This document shows positions 31,739 to 41,061 of a stretch of DNA of 64,000 nucleotides, piece after piece; within the stretch, counting starts at the first letter, position 1; every line of letters begins with the position of its first letter. This DNA is from an uncultured Celeribacter sp. (lineage in GTDB: Bacteria > Pseudomonadota > Alphaproteobacteria > Rhodobacterales > Rhodobacteraceae): assembly GCF_963675965.1 (NCBI RefSeq), contig NZ_OY780935.1, positions 186,001-250,000 on the forward strand. Reading direction: 5' to 3'. Both the position numbers and the translations under genes were made by a program. Under the pieces are notes generated by a model. The model had not been told where the DNA came from. It saw only the letters and a program-made list of their open reading frames with translations, and made no database searches.

Positions 31739-34381
31739 ATGGAAAAGAAAATTTTTGGGCGCGGTGGGCGTCTGACGAAATGGAAAGGCCGTGTGGCCAG
31801 TGTTGCGCCAGCAATGGTGTTTGCAGTTGTTGGCGGGGGCGCTTTTGCGGATTGCACTCCCTCGAATACTGGTACCGCAGGGAATGACACGCTCACCTGC
31901 GACGCAACCAACGATCCTGCGGGGAGTGATATCGTTACGCTGGCTGGCGATGATACCGTTCACTTCAGTGCCGGTCAGTCAGGTGGCATCTATCTGGATG
32001 AAGATGGTGGTGTAGAGGCTGCGACCGATGGAAATGATACCCTGATCGTAGATGGCGGCGACTTTACAAAAAACCTCTATGCCGGAGGCGGAGATGACAC
32101 GCTCAAATTTGTGTCTGGTGGGAGTTCAACCGCTTCCAGCTATACTGGTGGTGCGATTATGGCTGGGAGCGGGAATGATACAATCATTTTGTACGGTGCC
32201 ATCATTGGCGGTATAAACGCTGGCGAGGGTGACGATCTGATCGAAATCTATAGTGGCCGTGTGTTCCCTGCCACACGGGGTGATGCGGGCAATGATATCA
32301 TCACCATTTACGGGGGTAGGGCAGGCCATGTCCGTGGTGGAGATGGTGAGGATGCCATTACTGTTTTGAATGGTTCCGTCGGGGCTATTTTGTCTGATGC
32401 AGGCGATGATTACGTTATCATTGGCGGGGGGGAGGCGTACTATGCTGACGGTGGTGCCGGAAATGATGTTTTGGAGCTTTCTGGTGGGAAGCTGATCGGG
32501 GGCGCTGGTCGTCTCGGCGATCTCGATGGTGGTATCGGCGACGATGAGATTTCAATCATTGCAGGCGGCACAGTAGCCGGGGACGTCATCGGCGGTACAG
32601 GCAACGACACACTCACATTGAGCGGCGGTGTTGTCGAAGGTCTGGTGAATGCCGGTGAAGGAGATGATATCGCAGAATGGACGGGCACAGACCTCTCTGA
32701 GATCCAGATGGGTGACGGTTCCGACAGCCTGGAGGTCAATACCGCCGAATTCGGTGGCAGCGATCTCAGCACGATCACGATTCTGGATGGCGGCGATGAC
32801 GTTGCGACGGCAGACGGTTTCATCGACACGCTGACGCTGTGGAATGAGACCGCAACGCTGAGCGGCGCCAATGTCCTCAACTGGGAAACGGTTGAACTTG
32901 ATGCCTCCGAGGTTTCTTTTTCCGATGGTGCGCTGACCACGGGCGAAGAAGACGGTTACGGCCTTTTCCTGAACTCCGGGACGACTCTGGACGTCTCCGG
33001 TGGCTTCGATCTGACGGGCAGCCTGACCAACGGTGCACTTCTGACCGCCATGGATGACACGGCTGGGGATCAGATTGCTGTGTCGGGCAGCTACACCGGT
33101 GACGGCGGCACGATTGAGCTGGATGCGGAGCTTGGCGACGACAGTTCGGCGGCTGATACGCTGAAGGTTGCAGGCGATGTGACCGGGACCTCCTCGATCT
33201 ATGTGAATGTCGTGGGCGGCGAGGGTGCCGAGACCGATCTGGGGATCCTGCTGGTCGAAGTGTCCGGCACCTCTGCGGCGGATGCTTTCTCGCTGGCCAA
33301 TGAGCTGGAGGCGGGTGCCTTCACCTATGGGCTGGAATACAGCAACCCCGACGACAGTGCGAGTCAGAACTGGTATCTGCGCTCCACCGGCACCAGCGGT
33401 GGCGGTGCGGCCTTTGAAAGCGCGCCGGGCGTGCTCCTGGCCTTCTCGGAACTCTCGACGCTTGAGCAGCGTGTCGGTCAGCGCCAGTGGTGGGGTCGCG
33501 ACAGCGAGGCCCGCGGTCCGCTGCAGCCCGCTGAAGGCGCGTGGATCCGCATGAATGCCAGCCAGTCGCACACCATGGCGGACAGCACCTCGGGTGCCGA
33601 GCTTGAGACCACCAAATGGCTGTTGCAGGCCGGTTGGGACGCGATGCTGAGCGAAAGCGACACAGGTCGCTGGGTTCTGGGCGGCTTTGTGCAGGCGGGG
33701 ACGATCTCCTCGGATTTGACCACGGAGACCTCCAGCGCCAAGATCGACGGCACCGGCTTTGGTCTCGGGATCACCGGCACCTGGTATGGCAACTCGGGCA
33801 CCTATGTCGACCTGCAGTCGTTGGTGTCGCTGACCCGCGCCGACTACAGCAGCGCTGTGGCGGGTGAGCTTGCCAATGATCAGGACGCGACCGCTCTAGC
33901 ATTCTCTGCCGAAGTTGGCCACCGCATGGCGGTGAGCGAACACACAGCCCTCGTGCCGCAAGCGCAGCTGAGCTACGCGCGGATCTGGGGTGGCGAGTTC
34001 ACCGACAACCAGGGCACCGAGGTGGATCTGGGTACGAACGACAGCCTGATCGGGCGTCTGGGTCTGGCCTATGAGTATGAGTATAGCGAAGGCTGGCTCT
34101 TTGGCGACCGGGCGGCGGCTGGCCCGCAGCACCAGCGCGAGAAGGTCTATGCGATTGCCAACATTCTGCATGACTTCTCGGATGACAGCTCTGTGAGCGT
34201 CGGCGGTGCGGATCTTGCCGCTTCGGGTCAGGATACCTGGGGTGAGATTGGCCTCGGTGGCTCAATGACCTGGGACGAAAACAAGGTCGTCTACACAGAG
34301 GGCAGTTACCGCCGTGCCTTCGATCAGGGGGATGACAACTGGGGCGCCTCGGTTGAGGTTGGCTTCCGTATGTCCTGGTAA
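31739..34381 (+). CDS. Prophage type V autotransporter A1, RTX-like passenger
   Basis: An 880-residue autotransporter. A basic N terminus (MEKKIFGRGGRLTKWKGR) leads into a signal sequence ending near AFA. The passenger (about 38-330) is built of Gly/Asp repeats such as GGAGNDVLELSGG and GEGDDLIEIYSG, like calcium-binding beta-roll repeats but spaced about 20-25 residues. A shared beta-helix stem (about 341-600) and a C-terminal beta-barrel ending in FRMSW follow. The protein should insert in the outer membrane and display the passenger. It stands between early and late phage genes, a cargo position. Its last 540 residues are almost the same as in the second copy at 56240. Confidence 0.88.
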   Translation: MEKKIFGRGGRLTKWKGRVASVAPAMVFAVVGGGAFADCTPSNTGTAGNDTLTCDATNDPAGSDIVTLAGDDTVHFSAGQSGGIYLDEDGGVEAATDGNDTLIVDGGDFTKNLYAGGGDDTLKFVSGGSSTASSYTGGAIMAGSGNDTIILYGAIIGGINAGEGDDLIEIYSGRVFPATRGDAGNDIITIYGGRAGHVRGGDGEDAITVLNGSVGAILSDAGDDYVIIGGGEAYYADGGAGNDVLELSGGKLIGGAGRLGDLDGGIGDDEISIIAGGTVAGDVIGGTGNDTLTLSGGVVEGLVNAGEGDDIAEWTGTDLSEIQMGDGSDSLEVNTAEFGGSDLSTITILDGGDDVATADGFIDTLTLWNETATLSGANVLNWETVELDASEVSFSDGALTTGEEDGYGLFLNSGTTLDVSGGFDLTGSLTNGALLTAMDDTAGDQIAVSGSYTGDGGTIELDAELGDDSSAADTLKVAGDVTGTSSIYVNVVGGEGAETDLGILLVEVSGTSAADAFSLANELEAGAFTYGLEYSNPDDSASQNWYLRSTGTSGGGAAFESAPGVLLAFSELSTLEQRVGQRQWWGRDSEARGPLQPAEGAWIRMNASQSHTMADSTSGAELETTKWLLQAGWDAMLSESDTGRWVLGGFVQAGTISSDLTTETSSAKIDGTGFGLGITGTWYGNSGTYVDLQSLVSLTRADYSSAVAGELANDQDATALAFSAEVGHRMAVSEHTALVPQAQLSYARIWGGEFTDNQGTEVDLGTNDSLIGRLGLAYEYEYSEGWLFGDRAAAGPQHQREKVYAIANILHDFSDDSSVSVGGADLAASGQDTWGEIGLGGSMTWDENKVVYTEGSYRRAFDQGDDNWGASVEVGFRMSW

Positions 34382-34424
34382 ACTCGGTCGCCTCTCACCC
34401 CCAAAGGAAGGGGCCGGGTTTAGG

Positions 34425-34452
34425 CCGCGACGTATGCCCTCATGCGTCGCGG
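34425..34452 (+). terminator. Strong hairpin after autotransporter A1
   Basis: A 12-bp stem (CCGCGACGTATG with CATGCGTCGCGG, one G-U pair) closes a CCCT loop 44 bases after the stop. There is no T-run directly after it, so it may protect the mRNA 3' end or act as a weak terminator. The same hairpin follows the second autotransporter. Confidence 0.5.
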
Positions 34453-34546
34453 TCGCATTCTTGTAATGAAGCTCTCTTATGGGGTGGACCCTCAACTTTG
34501 TGTGTTGGCAAGACGGATAGTTCAGCTCCCCCCATAAGCTGGACTA

Positions 34547-34578
34547 GGGCACGGCAAAACCACACTCTTGCCGTGCCC
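34547..34578 (+). other. Perfect 11-bp hairpin in structured gap
   Basis: GGGCACGGCAA (34547-34557) pairs fully with TTGCCGTGCCC (34568-34578). It lies in the 353-base gap between the autotransporter and the HNH gene, which otherwise shows no gene, and is kept in the second copy near 59387-59418. A structured RNA or antitermination site is possible. Confidence 0.45.
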
Positions 34579-34686
34579 AAACTCTCCAACAGCACCCCTT
34601 TGGCCATGTTTCTGGAAAGAGTTTCATTCTGGGACTTCGCACGCGTGGTTGGCCGCTTGTATAGGTGACTCCATCATCAGGAATTG

Positions 34687-34715
34687 CGCCCTCCGGAAAC
34701 GGTTGGGCGTTTTTT
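34687..34715 (+). terminator. Intrinsic terminator ahead of the late operon
   Basis: CGCCC, T, CCG, GAAA tetraloop, CGG, TT, GGGCG form a two-step hairpin followed by six T, 20 bases before the HNH start. Late transcription from upstream would have to pass it, which fits control by antitermination. Confidence 0.65.
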
Positions 34716-34734
34716 GTTGGGAGATCTTACTCAG

Positions 34735-35121
34735 ATGGCGCGGCGTCTGATCTGTGTGGAACGCGGGTGCGAGGAACTGGCGGAGCTGGGTGGCAATCGC
34801 TGTGCGCGGCATGCCGAGGCGCAGGCGCGAAGGGTAGCAGAAAGCAAGGCGCGGGCACAGATGGGCACGCAAGCTGCGGCCTGGCGTAAACTCTATAGCG
34901 ATCCACGCTGGCAACGGTTGCGGCGGGATTTCTTAGCACGTCATCCGCTCTGTGCCGATTGCGCAGAGCTGGGCGTGGCGGAACCTGCGGTCGAGGTCGA
35001 TCACATCGAACGCCACAAGGGCAAGCTGTCTGTGTTTCTGAACCCGCGTAATCTGCAAGGGCTGTGCAAGCGCTGCCACAGTCGAAAGACGGCACGCGAG
35101 ATCTTTCACGGATGGTCATGA
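34735..35121 (+). CDS. HNH endonuclease
   Basis: A 128-residue HNH nuclease. A small N-terminal zinc-like cluster (C7, C12, C23, H26) is followed by the HNH core: C73-x2-C76, VDH at 88-90, N107 and C111-x2-C114-H115. In HK97-like phages this protein, coded just before the terminase, joins the packaging motor and is needed for cos cleavage. The ATG at 34735 gives MARRLICVERGC. Its first half survives, fused to another gene, at 59565. Confidence 0.88.
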   Translation: MARRLICVERGCEELAELGGNRCARHAEAQARRVAESKARAQMGTQAAAWRKLYSDPRWQRLRRDFLARHPLCADCAELGVAEPAVEVDHIERHKGKLSVFLNPRNLQGLCKRCHSRKTAREIFHGWS

Positions 35122-35242
35122 CATAGGGGGGGTGGGTTCAAAATCTCACACCGGAGAGCCTGACCGGAGAAGGGAGAGCTTTTTTTGTGGCTCTGGAATT
35201 GAGGAAAAAAGCCCACTGGTTTGAGGGTGTAAGGGGGCAGGA

Positions 35243-35683
35243 ATGAAAGGTGCAAAGCCAAAAGCACATAACGTTATCCCGATGAAGGGAGGCGCGACGA
35301 CGCCGATCCCAGAACCGCTGGCCTTTCTCTCGGATGAAGGCAAAGAGGTCTGGACGCGTCTGGCTCCCGAGATGGTCAAACTGGGGCGACTTGAATCGCA
35401 TTATCTGGATCTCTTTGGTGCCTATTGCGAGGCGGCGGCAGATCTTATGCGGTTCACCATTCAGCTGGTCGATGGGCGCTACAACTACACCTCAGAGACG
35501 CGCAACGGTCAGCAAGAAAAGAAGGCGGCGGCCTGGGGGCAGCGCCAGGAGGCGATTTCCAACCTGCGCCAGATCGGGGCGTTGTTCGGGATGTCGCCGG
35601 TCGATGAACAGCGGCTGTCCGATGGCGGGCAGGGAAACCTGCTGGATGAGCTGACGCGGGCGGTGCGCGGTGGACCCGCTTGA
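35243..35683 (+). CDS. terS: Terminase small subunit, P27 family
   Basis: A 146-residue P27-type small terminase that recognises phage DNA for packaging. EPLAFLSDEGKEVWTRLAPE at the N terminus and LESHYLDLFGAYCEAAADLM are typical, with a helical C terminus (AISNLRQIGALFGMSPVDEQ). AGGGGGCAGG precedes the ATG. It overlaps the large subunit start by 14 bases. Confidence 0.85.
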   Translation: MKGAKPKAHNVIPMKGGATTPIPEPLAFLSDEGKEVWTRLAPEMVKLGRLESHYLDLFGAYCEAAADLMRFTIQLVDGRYNYTSETRNGQQEKKAAAWGQRQEAISNLRQIGALFGMSPVDEQRLSDGGQGNLLDELTRAVRGGPA

Positions 35684-37337
35684 CCATCCGGTCACGCAAT
35701 ATGCAATTTCTGTCGTGGAAGGCCATGAGGTCGCCGGAGCGCTGGTGCGGCTCCAGTGCGAACGTCATTTGCGTGATCTGGAACAGGGCCATGAACGCGG
35801 GTTGATCTTTGACTGCGAAGCGGCCAGCGCCATAGTGAACTTTGCAGGTGTACTGCAGCATACGGTTGGACCCAAAGCGGGTTCTCCGCTGCATCTGGAG
35901 CCGTGGCAAGTGTTTCGCCATGGCTCGATTTTCGGGTGGAAATACGAGGATACGGGCCTGCGCCGGTTCCGGTCTACCTATCACCAGGTGGGCAAGAAGA
36001 ACGGCAAAACCACGGACACCTCGGTGCCCTTGCTTTACTCGCAGATTCTCGATGGCGAGGCGGCGCCTCAGGCTTACATTGCGGCGACCACCCGCGATCA
36101 GGCCGGGATCCTCTTCAAAGAGGTTAAGCGGATCATCAAGCGCAACCCGCTCCTGCGCAAACTCATGGTGCCGGGGGTGTCGGTGATCGAGACCCCGCAG
36201 GTCGACGGGTTGATTTCCTGTCTGTCGAGGGACGGCAACAGCGCGGATGGGATCAACCCCTCTTTCGTGGCGCGCGACGAAATGCATCGCTGGACCGACC
36301 GGGAGTTGGCGGAAACCATCGTGCAGTCGATGATCGCGCGGGCGCAGCCGATTGACTGGGTGATCACCACGGCAGGCCATGACAGGCAGTCGCTGTGTGG
36401 CGATCTGCGCGGCTATGCCGAGGCGGTGCTGACCGGGCAGGTGGTCGATGATGGGTTCTTTGCCTTTGTGGCGGAGCCGGAGAAGGACTGCGATCCAATG
36501 GATCCGGTGGCCTGGAAGATGGGCAACCCCAACCTTGGTATCTCCAAGCCGCTCTCTGCGATGGAGGCGGCAGGCAAACGCGCGCTGATCATTCAGGCGG
36601 AAATGCCGAACTTCAAACGGTTCCACCTGAACCTCTGGACTGAAGGGGCGCAGACCTGGATTGCCGGGGAGGTCTGGAACAAGGGCGATGCAGACAAGCC
36701 GTTTGACGTCGAGCAGCTGTTTGGGCGGGAAGCCTGGGTGGGGCTGGATCTGTCAAACAAGGTGGACACCACGGCGATTGTCGTGGCGGTTCCGGTCGAT
36801 GGGCTGATCTATCTCGTGTGCTTTACCTTCCTGCCTTCGGGGCCGGACGGGTTTGTGGCACGCGCCCAGAAAGAGAAGCGTGAATATGTCGGCTGGCGCG
36901 ATGAAGGCTGGCTGGAGGTGCATCATGGCGGTGTCATTGATGAAGAGCTGATCGAGGCGCGGCTCGACTGGATCAAGGCCAAATTCGACGTTCAGGAAGT
37001 GGCCTATGACCCTTGGGGTATGCGCTATCTGGCGGACCGTCTGGATAAGAAGGGCTTTCCGCTGGTCGAGCACCGGCAGGGCTTTGCCTCGATGTCGAAC
37101 CCGATGAAGCGTGTGGAAGAATTGGTAGCGCAAAACCGGCTGCGACATGGCGGCAACCCTGTGTTGTCCTGGCAGATCGGCAATGTGCACCGCGATGAAG
37201 ATCCGGCGGAGAACGTCAAGCCGAATAAGAAACGGTCCACGGGTCGTATTGACGCGGCAGTGGCCACCATCATGGCGGTCGGTCGGGCGGAAGCCGGGCA
37301 TCGCCGCAAGAAATCGAGGGGATTTGAGACGGTATGA
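35670..37337 (+). CDS. terL: Terminase large subunit
   Basis: The 555-residue packaging motor. The N-terminal ATPase has a Walker A-like QVGKKNGKT (107-114) and Walker B FVARDEMHRW with D203-E204; the C-terminal nuclease has GLDLSNKVDTTAIV and a late D-rich segment (YDPWGMRYLADRL). It cuts concatemers and pumps DNA into the prohead. The start is a GTG at 35670, overlapping the small subunit, and its stop overlaps the portal start (ATGA). Confidence 0.93.
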   Translation: MDPLDHPVTQYAISVVEGHEVAGALVRLQCERHLRDLEQGHERGLIFDCEAASAIVNFAGVLQHTVGPKAGSPLHLEPWQVFRHGSIFGWKYEDTGLRRFRSTYHQVGKKNGKTTDTSVPLLYSQILDGEAAPQAYIAATTRDQAGILFKEVKRIIKRNPLLRKLMVPGVSVIETPQVDGLISCLSRDGNSADGINPSFVARDEMHRWTDRELAETIVQSMIARAQPIDWVITTAGHDRQSLCGDLRGYAEAVLTGQVVDDGFFAFVAEPEKDCDPMDPVAWKMGNPNLGISKPLSAMEAAGKRALIIQAEMPNFKRFHLNLWTEGAQTWIAGEVWNKGDADKPFDVEQLFGREAWVGLDLSNKVDTTAIVVAVPVDGLIYLVCFTFLPSGPDGFVARAQKEKREYVGWRDEGWLEVHHGGVIDEELIEARLDWIKAKFDVQEVAYDPWGMRYLADRLDKKGFPLVEHRQGFASMSNPMKRVEELVAQNRLRHGGNPVLSWQIGNVHRDEDPAENVKPNKKRSTGRIDAAVATIMAVGRAEAGHRRKKSRGFETV

Positions 37338-38644
37338 AGCTGTTGTCTTTGTTCGGTGGACAGGCCGGGGAGACGAAGGTTGTCGAATGCGCCAGCCCGA
37401 TCCCATCGGTGCCGCGCCATGGCGTGCGTGCCTCCGTCACGGGTGGTGCGGTCGCCGGGTCTGTGTCGCACCCCTCCACGGCGGTGGCCTTTGAGGGCAT
37501 CGGTTTTGGCGGTGGGCGCAGCCGGGTGGCGACCTTGCCGCGTGTGTCGCCGGAGCTGGCGCAAAAACATGCGACGGTGACCGGGGCCTGTGCGGTGATC
37601 GCGGGGGATCTGGCCAAACTGCCGTTGCAGGTGTTCCAGCGGGGCAAGGATGGGAAAGCCCGCCGGGTGCACGATCATCCGGCGGAATACCTGCTGAACA
37701 CGGAAAGTTCGGCAGGAGTGCCCGCGAATTTTGCACGCTTTGGGTTGAGCTACTCCTATTGCCTGCGCGGACGCGGTTTTGCTTTTGCGCCGCGCGATGC
37801 GGGTGGTGAACTGGAACTTATCGAGGCCATTCGCCCGGACTTTGTGACTGTGCTGCGCGCCGGTCGCAGTCGGTTTTATGAATTTGAGGATGGTGCCGGG
37901 GAGCGCCGCCGGGTGTCGGGGCGGGTCATGGTGCACCTGCGCTATATGGCCGAGGACGGCTGGACCGGGCGCTCGCCCATCGAGGTGGCCGCAGAAAGTC
38001 TTGGCATCGCTCTGGCGGGTCAGGAGGCGGCGGCGCGTCAGGCCAGTGGCGAGTCCTTCAAGCAGATCGCGAAGATCGCGGCTTTCGAGGAAGACGACGA
38101 AGCCTATGAACGCGCACGGGCGCGTCTCAAGGATCACATGCGCCGGGATCGCGACAGCGGCGTGTTGATTGTCGGCAGCGGTGATGACTTCAAATCTCTC
38201 GGCGTGTCGGCAGCGGATCTGCAGCTGCTGGAAAGCCGCAAGTTCGACCGGGAACAGATCATCGCCCTCTACCGCGTGCCGCCTTCGAAGATGCAGATGC
38301 TTGAAAACGGTGTGAAGGCTAATGGCGAACAGCAGGCGATTGACTACAAATCGGATTGCCTGACGCATTGGGGCGGCTTTGTTGAAAGCGGGCTGACGCT
38401 GGGGATCTTGAGCGAAGGTGAACGCAGGGCCGGGCTGTACCTGCGCCACAACTATGACGCCTTGCTCTCGGCGACAACGAAAGAACGCTATGACGCGCTG
38501 ACCAAAGCTGTCGGTGGTCCGTTCATGACCTGGCAAGAGGCGCGCGACATCGAAGACCTGCCAGAACTGCCCGAGGGCGAACGGCCTTATCCGCCGTCGA
38601 ACATGACGCGCGAAGACAAGACAGAAGAGGATGACGGCGAATGA
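37334..38644 (+). CDS. Portal protein, HK97 family
   Basis: A 436-residue HK97-type portal, the dodecameric ring through which DNA enters. Markers are HATVTGACAVIAGDLAKLPL, DHPAEYLLNTESSAGVPANF, GRSPIEVAAESLGIALAGQE and DREQIIALYRVPPSKMQML. The N-terminal 65 residues are Gly/Val-rich and less conserved. Overlaps both neighbours by four bases. Confidence 0.93.
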   Translation: MKLLSLFGGQAGETKVVECASPIPSVPRHGVRASVTGGAVAGSVSHPSTAVAFEGIGFGGGRSRVATLPRVSPELAQKHATVTGACAVIAGDLAKLPLQVFQRGKDGKARRVHDHPAEYLLNTESSAGVPANFARFGLSYSYCLRGRGFAFAPRDAGGELELIEAIRPDFVTVLRAGRSRFYEFEDGAGERRRVSGRVMVHLRYMAEDGWTGRSPIEVAAESLGIALAGQEAAARQASGESFKQIAKIAAFEEDDEAYERARARLKDHMRRDRDSGVLIVGSGDDFKSLGVSAADLQLLESRKFDREQIIALYRVPPSKMQMLENGVKANGEQQAIDYKSDCLTHWGGFVESGLTLGILSEGERRAGLYLRHNYDALLSATTKERYDALTKAVGGPFMTWQEARDIEDLPELPEGERPYPPSNMTREDKTEEDDGE

Positions 38645-39564
38645 CACAGACGGTTGCAAGCGTATTGAGCCGCAGCGGGATGCTGGCTTTGGATCATGCC
38701 CTTTCTCAGGATCTGCTGGCGCAGAACTGGCCTGAGGTCTCACAGGAGGGCACGCAGGCAGCAGCCGATGATCAACTGGCGGCGGTCGCACCGGAACGGT
38801 TCCACATTGAGCGCGGCGTGGCCGTGGTGCCGATCCGGGGCGTCCTGACGCCCAATTCGCTTCTTTTGGAAAAATGGCTGGGCTGGACGACCTATCGGGG
38901 CCTTGAAGAAACCTGCGCGACGCTTGCGGAGGACGAGACGGTCAAAACGGTTGTTCTCGACGTGAACAGCGGTGGCGGCATGGTGGTTGGTTTGCGTGGC
39001 GCGGCGGCGGCTTTGTCGGCTTTGGCTGCGGTAAAAACGGTACAGGCTCTGGTCGATCCTGTGGCGGCCTCGGCGGCCTATTGGCTGGCCAGTCAGGCCA
39101 GCGAGATCTCGATGACAAAGGGTGCGGTGGTCGGGTCTATCGGCGTGGGTATGGGCAGTGTCGCCTATGTGCAGCCGGGATCCTCGGGCGGGCAGTTTTT
39201 TGAGTTCACGTCCACGCATGCGCGGGCGAAATGGCCGGACCCGACCACCGAGGAAGGGCGCGCAGAAATCCTGCGCTCACTGGACGAAACCGAAGCGGAG
39301 TTCCATGTGGCGGTCGCGACCGCACGCGGTATTCCGATAGGCGAGCTGACCCAGCGTCTGTCGGTGACAGAGGATCCGCGCGATGGCGGTGCCGTCTTTG
39401 GCCCAGAGGCGGCTATCAAGCGTGGTCTGGCGGATCGCACGGAAACACGGGCCGCATTTTATGCGCGTATTCTTGGCCCGCGCACTGAAGCGCCTAAACG
39501 TGGCCGGGCAGGGCGTGCGGCCATCGCCCGCGCTCAGGCAGCGCAGGCCGTCTCCACAATCTGA
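38641..39564 (+). CDS. S49-family prohead protease
   Basis: A 307-residue SppA-like serine peptidase. VVLDVNSGGGMVVGLRG matches the S49 oxyanion region and DPVAASAAYWLAS carries the likely nucleophile S144; MTKGAVVGSIGVGMG follows as in the family. In phages of this layout it processes the capsid scaffold during head maturation. Here protease and capsid are separate genes, with an intrinsic terminator in the 100 bases between. Confidence 0.87.
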   Translation: MTQTVASVLSRSGMLALDHALSQDLLAQNWPEVSQEGTQAAADDQLAAVAPERFHIERGVAVVPIRGVLTPNSLLLEKWLGWTTYRGLEETCATLAEDETVKTVVLDVNSGGGMVVGLRGAAAALSALAAVKTVQALVDPVAASAAYWLASQASEISMTKGAVVGSIGVGMGSVAYVQPGSSGGQFFEFTSTHARAKWPDPTTEEGRAEILRSLDETEAEFHVAVATARGIPIGELTQRLSVTEDPRDGGAVFGPEAAIKRGLADRTETRAAFYARILGPRTEAPKRGRAGRAAIARAQAAQAVSTI

Positions 39565-39594
39565 AACAGAACGCGCCTGGCGCTTTTGTCTGAA

Positions 39595-39618
39595 CCCCGC
39601 CAGTCGGCGGGGTTTTTT
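39595..39618 (+). terminator. Intrinsic terminator between protease and capsid
   Basis: CCCCGCC-AGTC-GGCGGGG followed by six T is a textbook terminator inside the late operon. GCCGCCTTGGCGGC right after could form another small hairpin. Capsid expression then needs read-through, antitermination or its own promoter. Confidence 0.85.
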
Positions 39619-39664
39619 ATTGCCGCCTTGGCGGCGTGAGGTTCCAAAATGAAAGGGGAAACCG

Positions 39665-40975
39665 ATGGCAAAGAACATCGATGATCTGCGCCGTGACCGC
39701 AAAGCGGCTGCGGACAGCATGCAACAGCTGGCGGGGCAGATCTCAGATCTGGAAAGCGCCGAGACACCGGACGCGCAGGCAGTCGAAACGGCGCAGGCTG
39801 AGTTCGACGCAGCTCAGGCGCGCTTCGAGGCCACCAACCGCGCAGTTCAACGGGCCGAAGTCGCAGAAGCGGCACAGGCGGCCTCAGCCTCTGCTGGGGA
39901 TACGGCAGCTCCGGCGACGGTGCCCGCTGCTGCGCGCAATCCTGAGGATGCGCAGGCGGAAACGGCGCTCATGGTGCATGCACTGGCGGCCACGGGTGGC
40001 CATAAAGAAGGGGCCGTCAAACGACTGGAAACCTCGGGCTTTGGTGCGGTTGCTGCCACCTTGGTTGGGGCTGACGAAGCGTCGGGCGGGGTGTTGATCC
40101 CCCGTGCACAGGTGTCGAAGGTGATCCCCATGCTGCGGGCTAAGACAGTTCTGGACCGCTGCGGTGCACGTCCGGTTCCTGTGTCGGCAGGTGAGCTGCG
40201 CAATGCCAAGCAAACCGGGCGCGCCAGCGCTGCCTATACCGATGAAATCGGCGAGGCGGCAGAGAGCAACCCGACCTATGAACCGGCGTCGACCACGCTC
40301 AAGGATCTGAAATCCCTTGTACCGGTGTCCAACCGTTTGCTGGAGCGCACCGAAGTGGCTGTGGCGCAGATGGTCCTGGACGACATGTTGAGCGCCATGG
40401 CGCTGAAACGTGACATTGCGGGCCTGCGCTATGACGGGACCGGGCTGTTGCCCAAAGGTGTGCGGCACTGGATCGAGCCAGAGAACTGGCTGGCCTCCGT
40501 CGATGCCTCGGGCGTGGCCGCGATCGATATGGCGCTGCGGGCGGTGGTTGACCGGGTCGAGGATGCGGACGTGCCCATGCTGAAACCCGGTTGGGTGATG
40601 CGCGCCAGTGCCAAGAACTTTCTGGCCTCGCTCAAGGATCAATACGGCAAGCCCTATTACCCGACAATTGATGAAAAAGGCATGCTCAAGGGGTATCCGA
40701 TCTACACCACATCTCAGATCCCCAAGGATTTGGGTGTAGGCGGCGATGAAACCGAAATCACCTTTGGTGACTGGTCGGAGCTGATGATCGGTGAAGACGA
40801 CCGCATCGTGATTTCTCAATCGCGCGAGGCGGCTTACCGCGACAGCAACGGCAACATGCAATCTGCTTTCCAGCAGGGCAAAACGCTGATCTTGGCGGTG
40901 ACGGCCAATGACTTTGCGCCCGACCATTCCGAGGCCTTTGCCGGGTTCAACGCTCAAGGCTGGACGCTTGTCTGA
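39665..40975 (+). CDS. Major capsid protein, HK97 fold
   Basis: A 436-residue capsid protein. Residues 1-110 form a coiled-coil, Ala/Gln-rich scaffold (delta) region to be removed by the protease; the mature HK97-fold part begins around 115. Markers are GGVLIPRAQVSKVIPMLRAK, GLRYDGTGLLPKGVRHWIEP and the late IGEDDRIVISQSREAAYRD. AAAGGGGAAACC precedes the ATG. A hairpin (40994-41020) follows the gene. Confidence 0.93.
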   Translation: MAKNIDDLRRDRKAAADSMQQLAGQISDLESAETPDAQAVETAQAEFDAAQARFEATNRAVQRAEVAEAAQAASASAGDTAAPATVPAAARNPEDAQAETALMVHALAATGGHKEGAVKRLETSGFGAVAATLVGADEASGGVLIPRAQVSKVIPMLRAKTVLDRCGARPVPVSAGELRNAKQTGRASAAYTDEIGEAAESNPTYEPASTTLKDLKSLVPVSNRLLERTEVAVAQMVLDDMLSAMALKRDIAGLRYDGTGLLPKGVRHWIEPENWLASVDASGVAAIDMALRAVVDRVEDADVPMLKPGWVMRASAKNFLASLKDQYGKPYYPTIDEKGMLKGYPIYTTSQIPKDLGVGGDETEITFGDWSELMIGEDDRIVISQSREAAYRDSNGNMQSAFQQGKTLILAVTANDFAPDHSEAFAGFNAQGWTLV

Positions 40976-40993
40976 TCACGCCTGAGGGCGTCA

Positions 40994-41026
40994 TGACGCG
41001 CGGGCATATTTCGCGCGTCACCTTTC
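40994..41026 (+). terminator. Hairpin after capsid gene
   Basis: TGACGCGCG (40994-41002) and CGCGCGTCA (41012-41020) form a perfect 9-bp stem, followed by cctttc. The weak T-run suggests partial termination or mRNA protection, which would help keep capsid message in excess. Confidence 0.5.
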
Positions 41027-41061
41027 AAGACACTGACCTCTGACCAGAAGGACACCACATC

